From Microbacterium pumilum (GTDB lineage Bacteria; Actinomycetota; Actinomycetes; Actinomycetales; Microbacteriaceae), in contig NZ_BAAAOH010000001.1 in assembly GCF_039530225.1 (NCBI RefSeq), positions 3,844,001-3,908,000 of the forward strand: DNA of 64,000 nucleotides. The letters are read 5' to 3'. The translations under genes were made by a program, and so were the position numbers. The notes under the pieces were generated by a model. That model was not told the DNA's origin, did not search any database, and saw only the letters and a list, made by a program, of their open reading frames with translations. This document shows positions 51,176 through 59,136 of the stretch, one piece after another (position 1 is the first letter of the stretch; every line of letters starts with the position of its first letter).

Positions 51176-51219
51176 ATGACAGCGGGGACGCTCGCCGAGA
51201 CGAGCGACCCCGCTGTCAT
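51176..51219 (-). terminator. Intercistronic hairpin after the binding-protein gene
   Basis: ATGACAGCGGGG (51176-51187) pairs perfectly with CCCCGCTGTCAT (51208-51219), and an inner GCTCG/CGAGC stem extends it. It begins 6 nt after the binding-protein stop on the minus strand. A stem here can act as a partial terminator or protect the upstream mRNA, giving more binding protein than permease. Confidence 0.7.
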
Positions 51220-51225
51220 GGCGGG

Positions 51226-52569
51226 CTAGTTCTCGTAGCCTGCCTGGATGTCACTCAGGACCGTTGCGGTGTCCTTGCCGTCGATCCAGTCGACCATGCC
51301 CTTCCAGAACGACCCTTGGCCGACGGTCGCCGGCATCAGGTCGGCTGCGTCGAAGCGCACGGTGGTGTTCGGGTCCTGCAGCAGGGTCATCGCCTCGGTG
51401 AGGAACTCGCTGGAGGCGAGCGACGGGTCCGCGTTGAGGTTGGCGGAGATGTTGCCACCCAGCTCGACGCGGGTGTCGGCCCACTCGGGCGTCGACATGT
51501 ATTCGAGCACCGCGACGGTGGCCGCGTCATCCGAGAATGCCGTGACGAACTCGCCACCGACCTCGAGCGTCGTCTCGCCACCCGCCTCGATGCCGGGGAG
51601 CGGGAAGGCGTAGACATCGCCATCCGGTGCGACGTTCGGCGTCGCACCATCAGCGGTCTGGACATCGAGGAAGTTGGCCGCGAGGAACGATGCCTGGTGC
51701 GTGAGCGCGCAGGTGCCGTCAGCGACCTTGGCCGCGACGTCGGCGAATGCCGTTGCGTTGATGCTCGCCACGTCGCCGAAGCCCGCGTTCACATAGTCGG
51801 GGTTCAACAGGATCTCGCCCACGGCGTTGAACGCGTCTTCGATCTGGGGATCAGTGAACTTGACCTCGTTCGCCACCCACTGGTCGTAGACTTCGGGTCC
51901 GGACTGGCGCAGCACGAGGTCTTCGACCCAGTCCGTGCCCGGCCATCCCGACGCCGCATCGGAGAAGAATCCGGCGCACCACGGAGCGGAACCGGTCTGC
52001 TCTTGGATCGTCGCCGTCAGGTCGAGCAGCTCATCCCACGTCGTGGGGACTTCGACGCCCCATTCCTCGAATGACGCGGGCGAGTACCACACGAAGCCCT
52101 TGACGTTCGCAAGCATGGGTGCCGAGTAGAACACGTCGTCGACAGTGCCGTAGGCCTTCCAATCCGGCGACCAGTTCGCGTCGACGTTCGCCTCCACAGC
52201 GTCGGGCGCCTCTTTGACCTCGCCGGTTTCGACCAGGCTCTTGAGAAGTCCAGGCTGCGGCACGATTGCGATGTCGGGTGCGGATCCGCCGGCCACCTTG
52301 GTGACGATGTTGCCCTCGAAGCTCTTGTCGCCCGAGTACTCCACCTTGATCCCGGTGTCTTCGGTGAACTGGTCGAAGGACTTCTGCATGTTCTCGGCCT
52401 CGATGCCGGTGATGCCACCCGCGATCGTCACCGTCTCGCCGGCGAGATCGGTCGGGTTCGCCTCCTCACCACCGCCCTCGGCACACCCCGCGAGCGTCAT
52501 GGCGGCGATTGCGGCCACACCCACCCCCGCGATGATGCGGTGACGCGCAGTCGTGCGCATTCCATTCAT
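51226..52569 (-). CDS. Sugar ABC transporter substrate-binding lipoprotein
   Basis: A 447-residue extracytoplasmic binding protein. A signal peptide (HRIIAGVGVAAIAAMTLAG) ends at the lipobox cysteine near residue 29. GETVTIAGGITGIEAENMQKSF and FTEDTGIKVEYSG are the domain start, WYSPASFEEWGVEVPTTWDELL is the family's typical block, and FPLPGI follows later. It captures a sugar, probably an alpha- or beta-glucoside, for the two permeases downstream. ATG 52569 follows GAGGAGG. A divergent LacI regulator and operator sites imply repression in the absence of the sugar. Confidence 0.92.
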   Translation of the reverse strand: MNGMRTTARHRIIAGVGVAAIAAMTLAGCAEGGGEEANPTDLAGETVTIAGGITGIEAENMQKSFDQFTEDTGIKVEYSGDKSFEGNIVTKVAGGSAPDIAIVPQPGLLKSLVETGEVKEAPDAVEANVDANWSPDWKAYGTVDDVFYSAPMLANVKGFVWYSPASFEEWGVEVPTTWDELLDLTATIQEQTGSAPWCAGFFSDAASGWPGTDWVEDLVLRQSGPEVYDQWVANEVKFTDPQIEDAFNAVGEILLNPDYVNAGFGDVASINATAFADVAAKVADGTCALTHQASFLAANFLDVQTADGATPNVAPDGDVYAFPLPGIEAGGETTLEVGGEFVTAFSDDAATVAVLEYMSTPEWADTRVELGGNISANLNADPSLASSEFLTEAMTLLQDPNTTVRFDAADLMPATVGQGSFWKGMVDWIDGKDTATVLSDIQAGYEN

Positions 52570-52633
52570 TTCTGCCTCCTCGTTGAGCGTCCAGCGCGCT
52601 GTTCGCAAAGCGTATCCGCGCCCGAATCCATTC

Positions 52634-52647
52634 GGGAACCGATTCCA
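52634..52647. promoter_or_regulatory. LacI-type operator before the sugar ABC operon
   Basis: GGGAACCGATTCCA contains the central CCGATT-like core of LacI operators and is the inverted match of the second site at 52755. It lies 65 bp before the binding-protein start. CCCGAA-TCCA-TTCGGG (52621-52636) overlaps it. Confidence 0.65.
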
Positions 52648-52754
52648 CATTCACGCTAGGGGTTCCCCACCCCACGGCACAATCTCCAATGGTCACAACT
52701 CGGTAACCTGCGCGATAACAGTGGCGGAAGCGACAGCGGCGGGCCAATATGGCA

Positions 52755-52768
52755 TGGAATCGGTCCCA
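52755..52768. promoter_or_regulatory. LacI-type operator before the lacI-like gene
   Basis: TGGAATCGGTCCCA matches the reverse complement of the first site at its first ten bases. It is 50 bp before the LacI start, suggesting autoregulation. The two sites are 121 bp apart, compatible with looping. Confidence 0.6.
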
Positions 52769-52817
52769 GATTCCGCCGTGGTGCGGAGTGTCGCTGACGA
52801 CGAGGGAGTGTTCTGAC

Positions 52818-53876
52818 ATGGCGGGCATCGCCGAGGTCGCCCGTCTCGCAGGTGTGTCCAAATCGACCGCCAGCCGTGCGCTGACCGGCTCCGGGTACAC
52901 CTCAGACGAGACGCGGGAGCGCGTGAGATCTGCCGCGGCCACGCTCGGCTACGTGGCGTCGAACAGTGCCGTCACCCTCGCAACCGGACGCACGAACACC
53001 GTCGGCGTCGTGATGCCCTACCTCAACCGGTGGTTCTTCGCCGAAGTGCTCGAGGGCATCCAGCAGTCGCTTCTCGAGCGCGGGCTGGATCTGACCCTCT
53101 ACGACGCGAAGCCGGGCACGGTCGGCCGATCGCTGATCTTCCAGGACTACCTCGCCCGCAAGAGGTTCGACGGGCTCATCGCCGTGGGGCTCGAGCCGGA
53201 CGACCGGGAGTTCGACCGGCTCGTGCAGCTGGGGCGGCCCGTCGTCACCGTGGTCGGTTCGGCCGACACGACGACGGATGTCGCGATCGACGACGATTTC
53301 GCCGCCCGCCGGGCGACCGAGCACCTCGTCGCGCTCGGACACCGCCGCATCGCGTTCATCGGCGGCACACCGCAGCAGCATTGGGCTCACGTCGACCGGC
53401 GCCGGCTCGATGGATACCGAGGCGCGATGGCGGATGCCGGGCTCGCCGAGCATGCCTCGCACATCATCTCCGAGGTGACGGTGCCCGGCGGGTACGCGTC
53501 GGCCGTGGATGTGCTCGGCGATGCGCGCAGCCGACCCACGGCCCTCGTCGCGACGTGCGACGAGGTGGCGATCGGCGCGATCATCGCGGCTCGCCGCCTC
53601 GGCGTCCAGGTGCCGAGCGACCTCAGCGTCATCGGCATCGACGATCACGAGTTCGCCGAGATGTTCTCCCTCACGACGCTGCGGCAGGTCCCTCGCGAGC
53701 AGGGCAGGGTCGCCGTCGACCTGCTGCTCACCCACATCGCCGAGCCCGACAAGGCGAAAGCGGTGGTGCGGATGCGGTCGACGCTCGTGGTGCGCAACTC
53801 CACGAGTGCGCTCGATCCGCAGCATTCAGCTGTCGTCGTCGACAGTCGACAGCGTCAGGCGGACGCATCTCGCTGA
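52818..53876 (+). CDS. LacI-family transcriptional regulator
   Basis: A 352-residue LacI-type repressor. IAEVARLAGVSKSTASRALTGSG is the helix-turn-helix at residues 3-25, and NTVGVVMPYLNRWFFAEVLEG begins the sugar-binding core. GLIAVGLEPDD, HRRIAFIGGTP and SVIGIDDHEFAEMFSLTTL are core motifs. ATG 52818 follows GAGGGAG by 9 nt; the frame is open upstream but would disrupt the HTH start. It is divergent from the sugar ABC operon and should control it. Confidence 0.93.
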   Translation: MAGIAEVARLAGVSKSTASRALTGSGYTSDETRERVRSAAATLGYVASNSAVTLATGRTNTVGVVMPYLNRWFFAEVLEGIQQSLLERGLDLTLYDAKPGTVGRSLIFQDYLARKRFDGLIAVGLEPDDREFDRLVQLGRPVVTVVGSADTTTDVAIDDDFAARRATEHLVALGHRRIAFIGGTPQQHWAHVDRRRLDGYRGAMADAGLAEHASHIISEVTVPGGYASAVDVLGDARSRPTALVATCDEVAIGAIIAARRLGVQVPSDLSVIGIDDHEFAEMFSLTTLRQVPREQGRVAVDLLLTHIAEPDKAKAVVRMRSTLVVRNSTSALDPQHSAVVVDSRQRQADASR

Positions 53877-53893
53877 TGCTCCAGGGCACGAGG

Positions 53894-53924
53894 AAGGCCC
53901 CGGATGCGCGGCATCCGGGGCCTT
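53894..53924. terminator. Bidirectional terminator between lacI and rplL
   Basis: AAGGCCCCGGATGC (53894-53907) and GCATCCGGGGCCTT (53911-53924) form a perfect 14-bp stem with a 3-nt loop. It serves both the rightward lacI and the leftward rplJL transcripts, which converge here. Confidence 0.9.
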
Positions 53925-53961
53925 CTCGCGAAGAATCCCAAGGCGGCACTGCCGCCTCGAC

Positions 53962-54348
53962 TCACTTCAGGGTGACGGTGGCGCCGGCCTCTTCGAGAGC
54001 GGCCTTGCCCTTGTCTGCAGCTTCCTTGGTGACGCCCTCGAGGACGGCCTTGGGAGCGCCATCGACGACGGCCTTGGCCTCGCCGAGGCCGAGCGAGGTG
54101 AGCTCGCGGACGACCTTGATGACCTGGATCTTCTTCTCGCCTGCGGCCTCGAGCACGACGTCGAATGCCGTCTGCTCCTCGACCTCTTCGGCGGGGGCGG
54201 CACCGGCGGCAGCCGGGCCTGCAACGGCGACGGGCGCCGCGGCGGTGACCTCGAAGGTCTCCTCGAACTTCTTGACGAACTCCGAGAGCTCGATGAGCGT
54301 GAGCTCCTTGAACGCGTCGAGCAGCTCCTCAGTGCTGAGCTTTGCCAT
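53962..54348 (-). CDS. rplL: 50S ribosomal protein L7/L12
   Basis: A 128-residue L7/L12, the stalk protein that recruits translation factors. The N-terminal dimerisation helix ([21 protein letters not shown]), an Ala-rich hinge ([19 protein letters not shown]) and the C-terminal domain ([32 protein letters not shown]) are complete. AGGAGATAGATC precedes the ATG. It is the second gene of rplJ-rplL and ends before a strong terminator. Confidence 0.99.
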   Translation of the reverse strand: MAKLSTEELLDAFKELTLIELSEFVKKFEETFEVTAAAPVAVAGPAAAGAAPAEEVEEQTAFDVVLEAAGEKKIQVIKVVRELTSLGLGEAKAVVDGAPKAVLEGVTKEAADKGKAALEEAGATVTLK

Positions 54349-54389
54349 GATCTATCTCCTTGATTTGGTTGTTCAGCCGGGCCCGGAAA

Positions 54390-54905
54390 TCAGGCCGCGG
54401 ACTCCTGCTTCTCACGCAGCGCGTCGACCGTGCGAACGGCCTTCGACAGCGGTGCGTTGAACAGATAGGCGGCGCCGAACAGCGAGGCCTTCATCGCGCC
54501 GGCGAGCTTCGCCAGCAGGACTTCACGGCTCTCGAGGTCGGCGAGCTTGTTGACCTCATCCGCGCTCAGGGGGGCACCGTCGAAGTAGCCGCCCTTGATC
54601 ACGAGAAGAGGGTGTGCCTTGGCGAAGGCACGCAGGCCCTTCGCGACGGCGACCGGGTCGCCGTGCACGAACGCCACTGCCGACGGACCCTTGAGGTCGT
54701 CATCCAGCGACGAGATCCCCGCGTTGTTCGCGGCGATCTTGGTGAGCGTGTTCTTCACCACGGCGTAATCCGCATCCTGACGAATGCTGTTGCGCAGCTC
54801 CTTGAGCTGGGCAACCGTCAGACCGCGGTACTCGGTCAGCAGAACGGCGGTCGAGTCCTCGAAATTCTTCGTGAGCTCGGCGACCGATGCTTCCTTCTGC
54901 GCCAT
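54390..54905 (-). CDS. rplJ: 50S ribosomal protein L10
   Basis: A 171-residue L10, which anchors the L7/L12 stalk to 23S r[49 protein letters not shown] and [21 protein letters not shown] are typical. ATG 54905 follows AAGGAG with 5-nt spacing; a GTG six bases upstream would overlap that ribosome binding site. A 250-nt leader upstream probably carries L10 autoregulation. Confidence 0.98.
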   Translation of the reverse strand: MAQKEASVAELTKNFEDSTAVLLTEYRGLTVAQLKELRNSIRQDADYAVVKNTLTKIAANNAGISSLDDDLKGPSAVAFVHGDPVAVAKGLRAFAKAHPLLVIKGGYFDGAPLSADEVNKLADLESREVLLAKLAGAMKASLFGAAYLFNAPLSKAVRTVDALREKQESAA

Positions 54906-55156
54906 GGCCACTCCTTGTTCGCCTCGCGGGACGGATCCCGCGAAGTGTGTCTACGAGACGCCCCGCGGTGGCGGGGCGTCGGCCGAGACATCCGGATCAT
55001 GAGAACTCACGCTGCAGAAACAGAAACGCTCCGGCGCAAGCGCACGGAGCGTGATCCACAGGGAATTCGTTCGTGACACCTGCGCGGGCCCCTGCTGGTG
55101 CAGTGCTTCGATCTCGATGCGCTTGCGCGCACGTCGATCACCGGCGGTCTTCGGTT
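54906..55156 (-). promoter_or_regulatory. Long structured rplJ leader (L10 leader candidate)
   Basis: The minus strand between the predicted start site (about 55156) and rplJ is about 250 nt long. It holds a perfect stem GACGCCCCGC/GCGGGGCGTC (54957-54966 with 54971-54980) and a second stem CGCGGGA/TCCCGCG (54925-54942) ending just before the ribosome binding site. In many bacteria L10-L12 binds such a leader and represses its own translation. The fold was judged by eye, not computed. Confidence 0.5.
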
Positions 55157-55162
55157 GCCCCC

Positions 55163-55191
55163 AGTCTACGTGAGGCCCCGCGACCCGCCAA
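55163..55191 (-). promoter_or_regulatory. Promoter of rplJL
   Basis: On the minus strand TTGGCG (55191-55186), a 17-bp spacer and TAGACT (55168-55163) give a good housekeeping promoter. The predicted start lies about 250 nt before rplJ. Confidence 0.6.
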
Positions 55192-55227
55192 ATCGGGGGG
55201 TCTTGGTGGGCGCGCGCCGCCTCATGT

Positions 55228-55309
55228 GTCGTTCCCGTGCTGGTCCGGCGAGCCCGCACGGGCGCGACGTCATCGGCGTGGTTGCTCGGTGAGCCAGCAC
55301 GGGAACGAC
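55228..55309. repeat. Palindromic repeat, family B, left copy
   Basis: GTCGTTCCCGTGCTGG (55228-55243) is perfectly complementary to CCAGCACGGGAACGAC (55294-55309). Its right 26 bp (55284-55309) recur exactly at 56488-56513. With the rplJ leader and promoter it accounts for the gene-free stretch 54906-55348. Confidence 0.9.
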
Positions 55310-55348
55310 GCAGGAGAAGCACCGACCGGGCGTACGAGGTGGTCGCCC

Positions 55349-56327
55349 TCAGGATGGAGGGCGGATGCCGAACGCCGCGAGGCGGGCCGCGAGGGCAGTG
55401 GAAGTCGTGATGTGCTCCGACCCCCACCGCGGAAATCTCCGGTCGGTTGTCCCCCGGATCCAGTCCTCCCGAGCCTTCTCGTCGAGCATCACCTGCTCCA
55501 GCGATCGTCCAGATCGTTGAGACTCATCGAGATACTTTCCCTGCCCGTCGAATTCGCCGAAGGCGTTTACGTCGTCAAGCGCGAAATCGACCCAATAGAA
55601 GCTGCCCTGCGGCCCGGGCACTCGAACCTGAAGCCGCGGGATCGCGAAACCCACGCGCGCGAGCTGCAGCCGGCTGACGCTCTCGCCCGGTGATTCCGCC
55701 AGCCCGTTCGCGAACTCGACTATCCCGAGAAGAGATCGGATGCCGCGAGCACCGCGTGCGCGTCCCGCCCGTGTCCGCAAGGCTTCGCGCCACTCCTCGG
55801 CCCGGTCATCGTTTTGGCGCCGGCCTGTGACGGCTGTCAGCCTCAGCGCGGCATCCGCCACGACGAGCGCGGGCTCGGTACGAACCGTGCGGGCAACATC
55901 GAACACGGTGCGCCAGCGACGTGCACCGGATGCCTCCGACCTCGACGATGTCGGCATCCGCGATATTCGTCTCGTGGCGGACGACGTCGGAACTGCTCGA
56001 GTGCTTGCCAGGCAACGGCACCGTGATGTGCACACGAGACGGTGTCGTTCGATAGAGCGGAAGTCCGTGGACCGCTGCAGCCGAGAGGTGGGACACGATG
56101 GGCCGTTCATCGCGGGCGTCCCGAGTGACCGCGGTGAGATGGATCAGATGGCGAGTTTCGGGCCGCATCGAGTCCCACTCAGAAGCTCGGATGTACCACC
56201 CCCGCCGGACGCGCCGCAGCTCTCCGCGCTCGCACGCGGAACCGAGCTGACGCGTTGTCCAGCCTTCAAGGGCCATGGACTCGAAGGAGCGCAATAGCGA
56301 GTCCAGTCTCACGATCGTGTCCGACAT
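55349..56327 (-). pseudogene. Frameshifted AbiEi-like/endonuclease-fold protein
   Basis: Two adjacent frames read as one protein of about 325 residues. The first (start ATG 56327) has an AbiEi-type winged helix (SMALEGWTTRQLGSACERGE, LRRVRRGWYI, then VSHLSAAAVHGLPL). The second (to the stop at 55349) has a nuclease-like core (VDFALDDVNAFGEFDGQGKY) resembling DUF559/Vsr-like proteins. The junction at about 55900-55915 breaks the expected TSLA-R-TVFDVAR: the first frame turns to TSLAHRV while TVFDVARTVR is in the other frame. This fits a 2-nt loss or 1-nt gain. Such proteins are often annotated as type IV toxin-antitoxin AbiEi domain proteins. Confidence 0.78.
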
Positions 56328-56434
56328 CCCGACATCCTCCCGACCTCCGTCCCGCGTCGGGACGGCCGGCAGCCGTCTGTTGACTACGCGCCGGATTGTG
56401 CGGCTGTGGAGGGATCAGTGGCGCTGCGCGAAAC

Positions 56435-56513
56435 ATTCCCGTGCTGGCTCGCCGAGCGGCCACGCATCGGGCGTACCTCGCGTGCGGGCTCGGTGAGCCA
56501 GCACGGGAACGAC
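56435..56513. repeat. Palindromic repeat, family B, right copy
   Basis: The left arm 56436-56457 (TTCCCGTGCTGGCTC then GCCGAGC) pairs with 56488-56509 at 21 of 22 positions. The right 26 bp equal those of the left copy. It lies 108 bp before the start codon of the broken AbiEi-like gene and 87 bp before the YqaJ gene. Confidence 0.9.
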
Positions 56514-56588
56514 ACCCGACAAAGGGCTCGCGCGACCACCGGATGCCGCAACCACAGTGTCGCGGGCGCGGATGTCGCGGCGCAGGGT

Positions 56589-56594
56589 TAGCCT
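56589..56594 (+). promoter_or_regulatory. -10 hexamer TAGCCT of a leaderless start
   Basis: It ends exactly 6 nt before the GTG at 56601; there is no ribosome binding site. Confidence 0.55.
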
Positions 56595-56600
56595 CGAAAC

Positions 56601-57260
56601 GTGACACCGGAACTCGCCGCCCGCATCGTTGCGGACTCACGCGACCGCGTGGCTTGGGTGCGGGCTCGCTCCCGAGGCATCACGGCGACGGATGTCGCAT
56701 CCCTCACGTCAGACCGATCCATCCCGCGAGCCGCCGACGCCAAACTCATGGGATCGGGATTCTCGGGGAACGCCTACACCGCTCACGGTCGCCTTCGCGA
56801 ACCCGAGATCGCGGCGTGGGTCGCCGCGACCCACGGCATCCAGCCTTCTTCCGCACTCTTCCACGCGGTCGTCGAGAAACGGCACCTCGCCACTCCCGAC
56901 GGCATCGCCGTCGACAGCGCCGGCCGCATCCAGCTGTGCGAGATAAAGACCACGAACAAGTCCTGGAGCAGCATCCCGCGCTCCTATCTGCGGCAGGTCT
57001 GGTGGCAGCAGCATGTGCTGGGCGCCGAGCGCACGCTCATCGCGTGGGAGGAGCACGACGCATTCGTCCCGGTGGACGATGAGCCCCGATGCGCATGGGT
57101 CGATCGCGACGAGGCCGAGATCGCCAAGCTCGTGCGCCTCGCAACGGCACTGATCGACGAGCTGCACCGCCGGCATCTCGTCGGCCGTCCGCTCGCCGAG
57201 GCACCCGAGCCGGTCGAAGTGCCGCGGCAGCCCTTCCGCGCGCTCGCTCTCGCCGACTGA
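56601..57260 (+). CDS. YqaJ-type (lambda-exonuclease fold) nuclease
   Basis: A 219-residue protein of the YqaJ viral recombinase family. ARSRGITATDVASLTSD is the N-terminal motif, YTAHGRLREPEIAAWVAATHGI carries the conserved Glu, TPDGIAVDSAGRIQLCEIKTTN provides the catalytic Asp and ExK pair, and RQVWWQQHVLGAERTLIAW follows. The fold is that of 5'-3' exonucleases. Such genes are common in phages, but chromosomal copies in actinobacteria are widespread, and no other phage gene is near. Predicted leaderless from TAGCCT. Confidence 0.88.
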   Translation: MTPELAARIVADSRDRVAWVRARSRGITATDVASLTSDRSIPRAADAKLMGSGFSGNAYTAHGRLREPEIAAWVAATHGIQPSSALFHAVVEKRHLATPDGIAVDSAGRIQLCEIKTTNKSWSSIPRSYLRQVWWQQHVLGAERTLIAWEEHDAFVPVDDEPRCAWVDRDEAEIAKLVRLATALIDELHRRHLVGRPLAEAPEPVEVPRQPFRALALAD

Positions 57261-57274
57261 GCCCCTGGGGAATA

Positions 57275-57336
57275 GTTGACGAACGTCAACGATTGACTAT
57301 ATAGTTGACTAATCTCAACTGTTGACGATCGTCAAC
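57275..57336. promoter_or_regulatory. Three MarR-type palindromes over the MFS promoter
   Basis: GTTGACG-AA-CGTCAAC (57275-57290), AGTTGA-N6-TCAACT (57303-57320) and the perfect GTTGACGATCGTCAAC (57321-57336) share the GTTGA half-site. A TTGACG/TATATA promoter (57276-57281 and 57298-57303, spacing 16) lies among them. The MarR protein encoded after the MFS gene is the expected repressor. Confidence 0.8.
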
Positions 57337-57390
57337 CATCTTGCGCCATCGTCGCCGCGCCTCCCGCTCATCACCATCCGAAGGACCCGC

Positions 57391-59136
57391 ATGTCCGCTG
57401 TCACTTCCCCCGCACTGGAGACGGACGCTCCGGCGGCGCCCCGCCGTCGTGTGCTCGTTTCCCTCTCCGGCCTCCTCCTCGGCATGTTCGTGTCGATGCT
57501 GGCCTCGACGGTCGTCTCGACCTCGCTGCCGGTCATCATTCATGACCTCGACGGCGACCAGGCCGCCTTCACGTGGGTCGTCACCGCGACGCTGCTCACC
57601 ACGGCCATCTCGACCCCGATCTGGGGCAAGCTCGCCGACCTGTTCAACCGCAAAGTGCTGTTCCAGGTCGCGATCGTGATCTTCGTGCTCGCGACCGCGG
57701 CCGCGGGCTTCTCGCAGGACACCTCGACGCTCATCGCGTTCCGTGCCGTCCAGGGAATCGGCGCCGGCGGCCTCGCGGCCCTCAGCCAGGTGCTGATGGC
57801 TGACATCATCAGCCCGCGCGAGCGCGGCAAGTACATGGGCCTGTTCGGCGGAGTGATGGCGCTGGCGACGATCGGCGGCCCGCTGCTCGGTGGCGTCATC
57901 ACCGACACGCTGGGCTGGCGCTGGAACTTCTACGTCGCACTGCCGTTCGCAATCGCTGCGCTCATCATCATCCAGCGCACCCTGCACCTGCCTCACCGCG
58001 CCAAGATGAAGGCGCGCATCGACTACCTCGGCATCGTGCTGCTCTCCACCGCCGTCTCGCTCCTGCTCATCTGGGTGACGCTCGCCGGCGACTCGTTCGA
58101 GTGGTGGAGCATGCAGACCATCCTCATGGTCGGTGGCGCACTCCTCGCGACGCTGCTGTTCATCATCGTCGAGCTGCGCTCGAAGGAGCCGCTGATCCCG
58201 CTGTCGCTGTTCCGCAACCGCACCTTCACGCTCGCGGTCATCGCGTCGATCGCCACCGGCATCGCGATGTTCGGCGCATCCGTGTTCCTCAGCCAGTACA
58301 TGCAGCTCGCACGCGGCGCCACGCCGACCGAGGCGGGCCTCATGACGATCCCCATGATCGCGGGCCTGCTGGTCTCGTCGATCGGCGTCGGCGCGCTGGT
58401 CACCCGGTTCGGACAGTGGAAGCCGTACCTCATCGTCGGCTCGGTCTCGCTCATCGCCGGCTCGTACCTGCTGTCGACGATCCACTACGACACGAACTTC
58501 GCCCTCGTCTCGCTGTACATGTTCCTGCTCGGCGCGGGCGTCGGCATGACGATGCAGAACCTCGTGCTCGTGGTTCAGAACACCTCCAAGCCGACCGAGA
58601 TCGGTGTCGCGAGCTCGGGAGTGACGTTCTTCCGCAGCCTCGGCGGCACGATCGGCGTTTCGTTCATGGGCGCTGCGCTCGCGGCGAGCGTCACCGATCT
58701 CATGGCGGGGGCGAAGGATCAGCTGACCGCGGCCATCGTGAGCCTGGGTGCGAAGGGCGCCGACATCGCGGCGCAGATCCAGAGCGGCACTTTGCCGCAG
58801 GTCTCGACGATGCCGCCTGTCGTCCGGGTGATCTTCGAGGACATCTACGCGCAGGGCATCTCGCAGTCGTTCCTCATCGCGGTGCCGTTCGCGATCCTGA
58901 GCCTCATCGCGATCATCTTCCTGCCGAACAAGCCGCTCACGCGCATGACCACCAGCGAGCGCATCCAGGCCAGCGAAGCGGACCTGGCCACAGTGTCCGT
59001 TCCCGAGGGGATGGATGTCGCCGCCTCGGCAGACGAGAACGCCGCCGAGTCCTCTGATCAGGATGTCGCCGCACCCGCCGACGAGGACGCCACCGAGCGC
59101 TCCGTGGCGCCTGCTGAGGCATCCGCCGGCCGATAA
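57391..59136 (+). CDS. DHA2-type (14-TM) MFS drug exporter
   Basis: A 581-residue exporter of the DHA2/EmrB group with 14 membrane helices. LLGMFVSMLASTVVSTSLPVI, WVVTATLLTTAISTPIWGKLADLFNRK, the motif C-like GGPLLGGVITDTLGWRWNFYVALP, and RNRTFTLAVIASI fit the family. The last 65 residues are acidic and disordered (ASADENAAESSDQDVAAPAD). ATG 57391 follows AAGGA; a TTG further upstream would place the operator in the gene. The marR start overlaps its stop by one base. Drug export with MarR control is the likely function; substrate unknown. Confidence 0.92.
   Translation: MSAVTSPALETDAPAAPRRRVLVSLSGLLLGMFVSMLASTVVSTSLPVIIHDLDGDQAAFTWVVTATLLTTAISTPIWGKLADLFNRKVLFQVAIVIFVLATAAAGFSQDTSTLIAFRAVQGIGAGGLAALSQVLMADIISPRERGKYMGLFGGVMALATIGGPLLGGVITDTLGWRWNFYVALPFAIAALIIIQRTLHLPHRAKMKARIDYLGIVLLSTAVSLLLIWVTLAGDSFEWWSMQTILMVGGALLATLLFIIVELRSKEPLIPLSLFRNRTFTLAVIASIATGIAMFGASVFLSQYMQLARGATPTEAGLMTIPMIAGLLVSSIGVGALVTRFGQWKPYLIVGSVSLIAGSYLLSTIHYDTNFALVSLYMFLLGAGVGMTMQNLVLVVQNTSKPTEIGVASSGVTFFRSLGGTIGVSFMGAALAASVTDLMAGAKDQLTAAIVSLGAKGADIAAQIQSGTLPQVSTMPPVVRVIFEDIYAQGISQSFLIAVPFAILSLIAIIFLPNKPLTRMTTSERIQASEADLATVSVPEGMDVAASADENAAESSDQDVAAPADEDATERSVAPAEASAGR

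Noticed and set aside
56601..57260. Possible prophage marked by the YqaJ nuclease
   Set aside because: No integrase, terminase, structural or lysis genes are near, and the gene sits among ordinary chromosomal genes.
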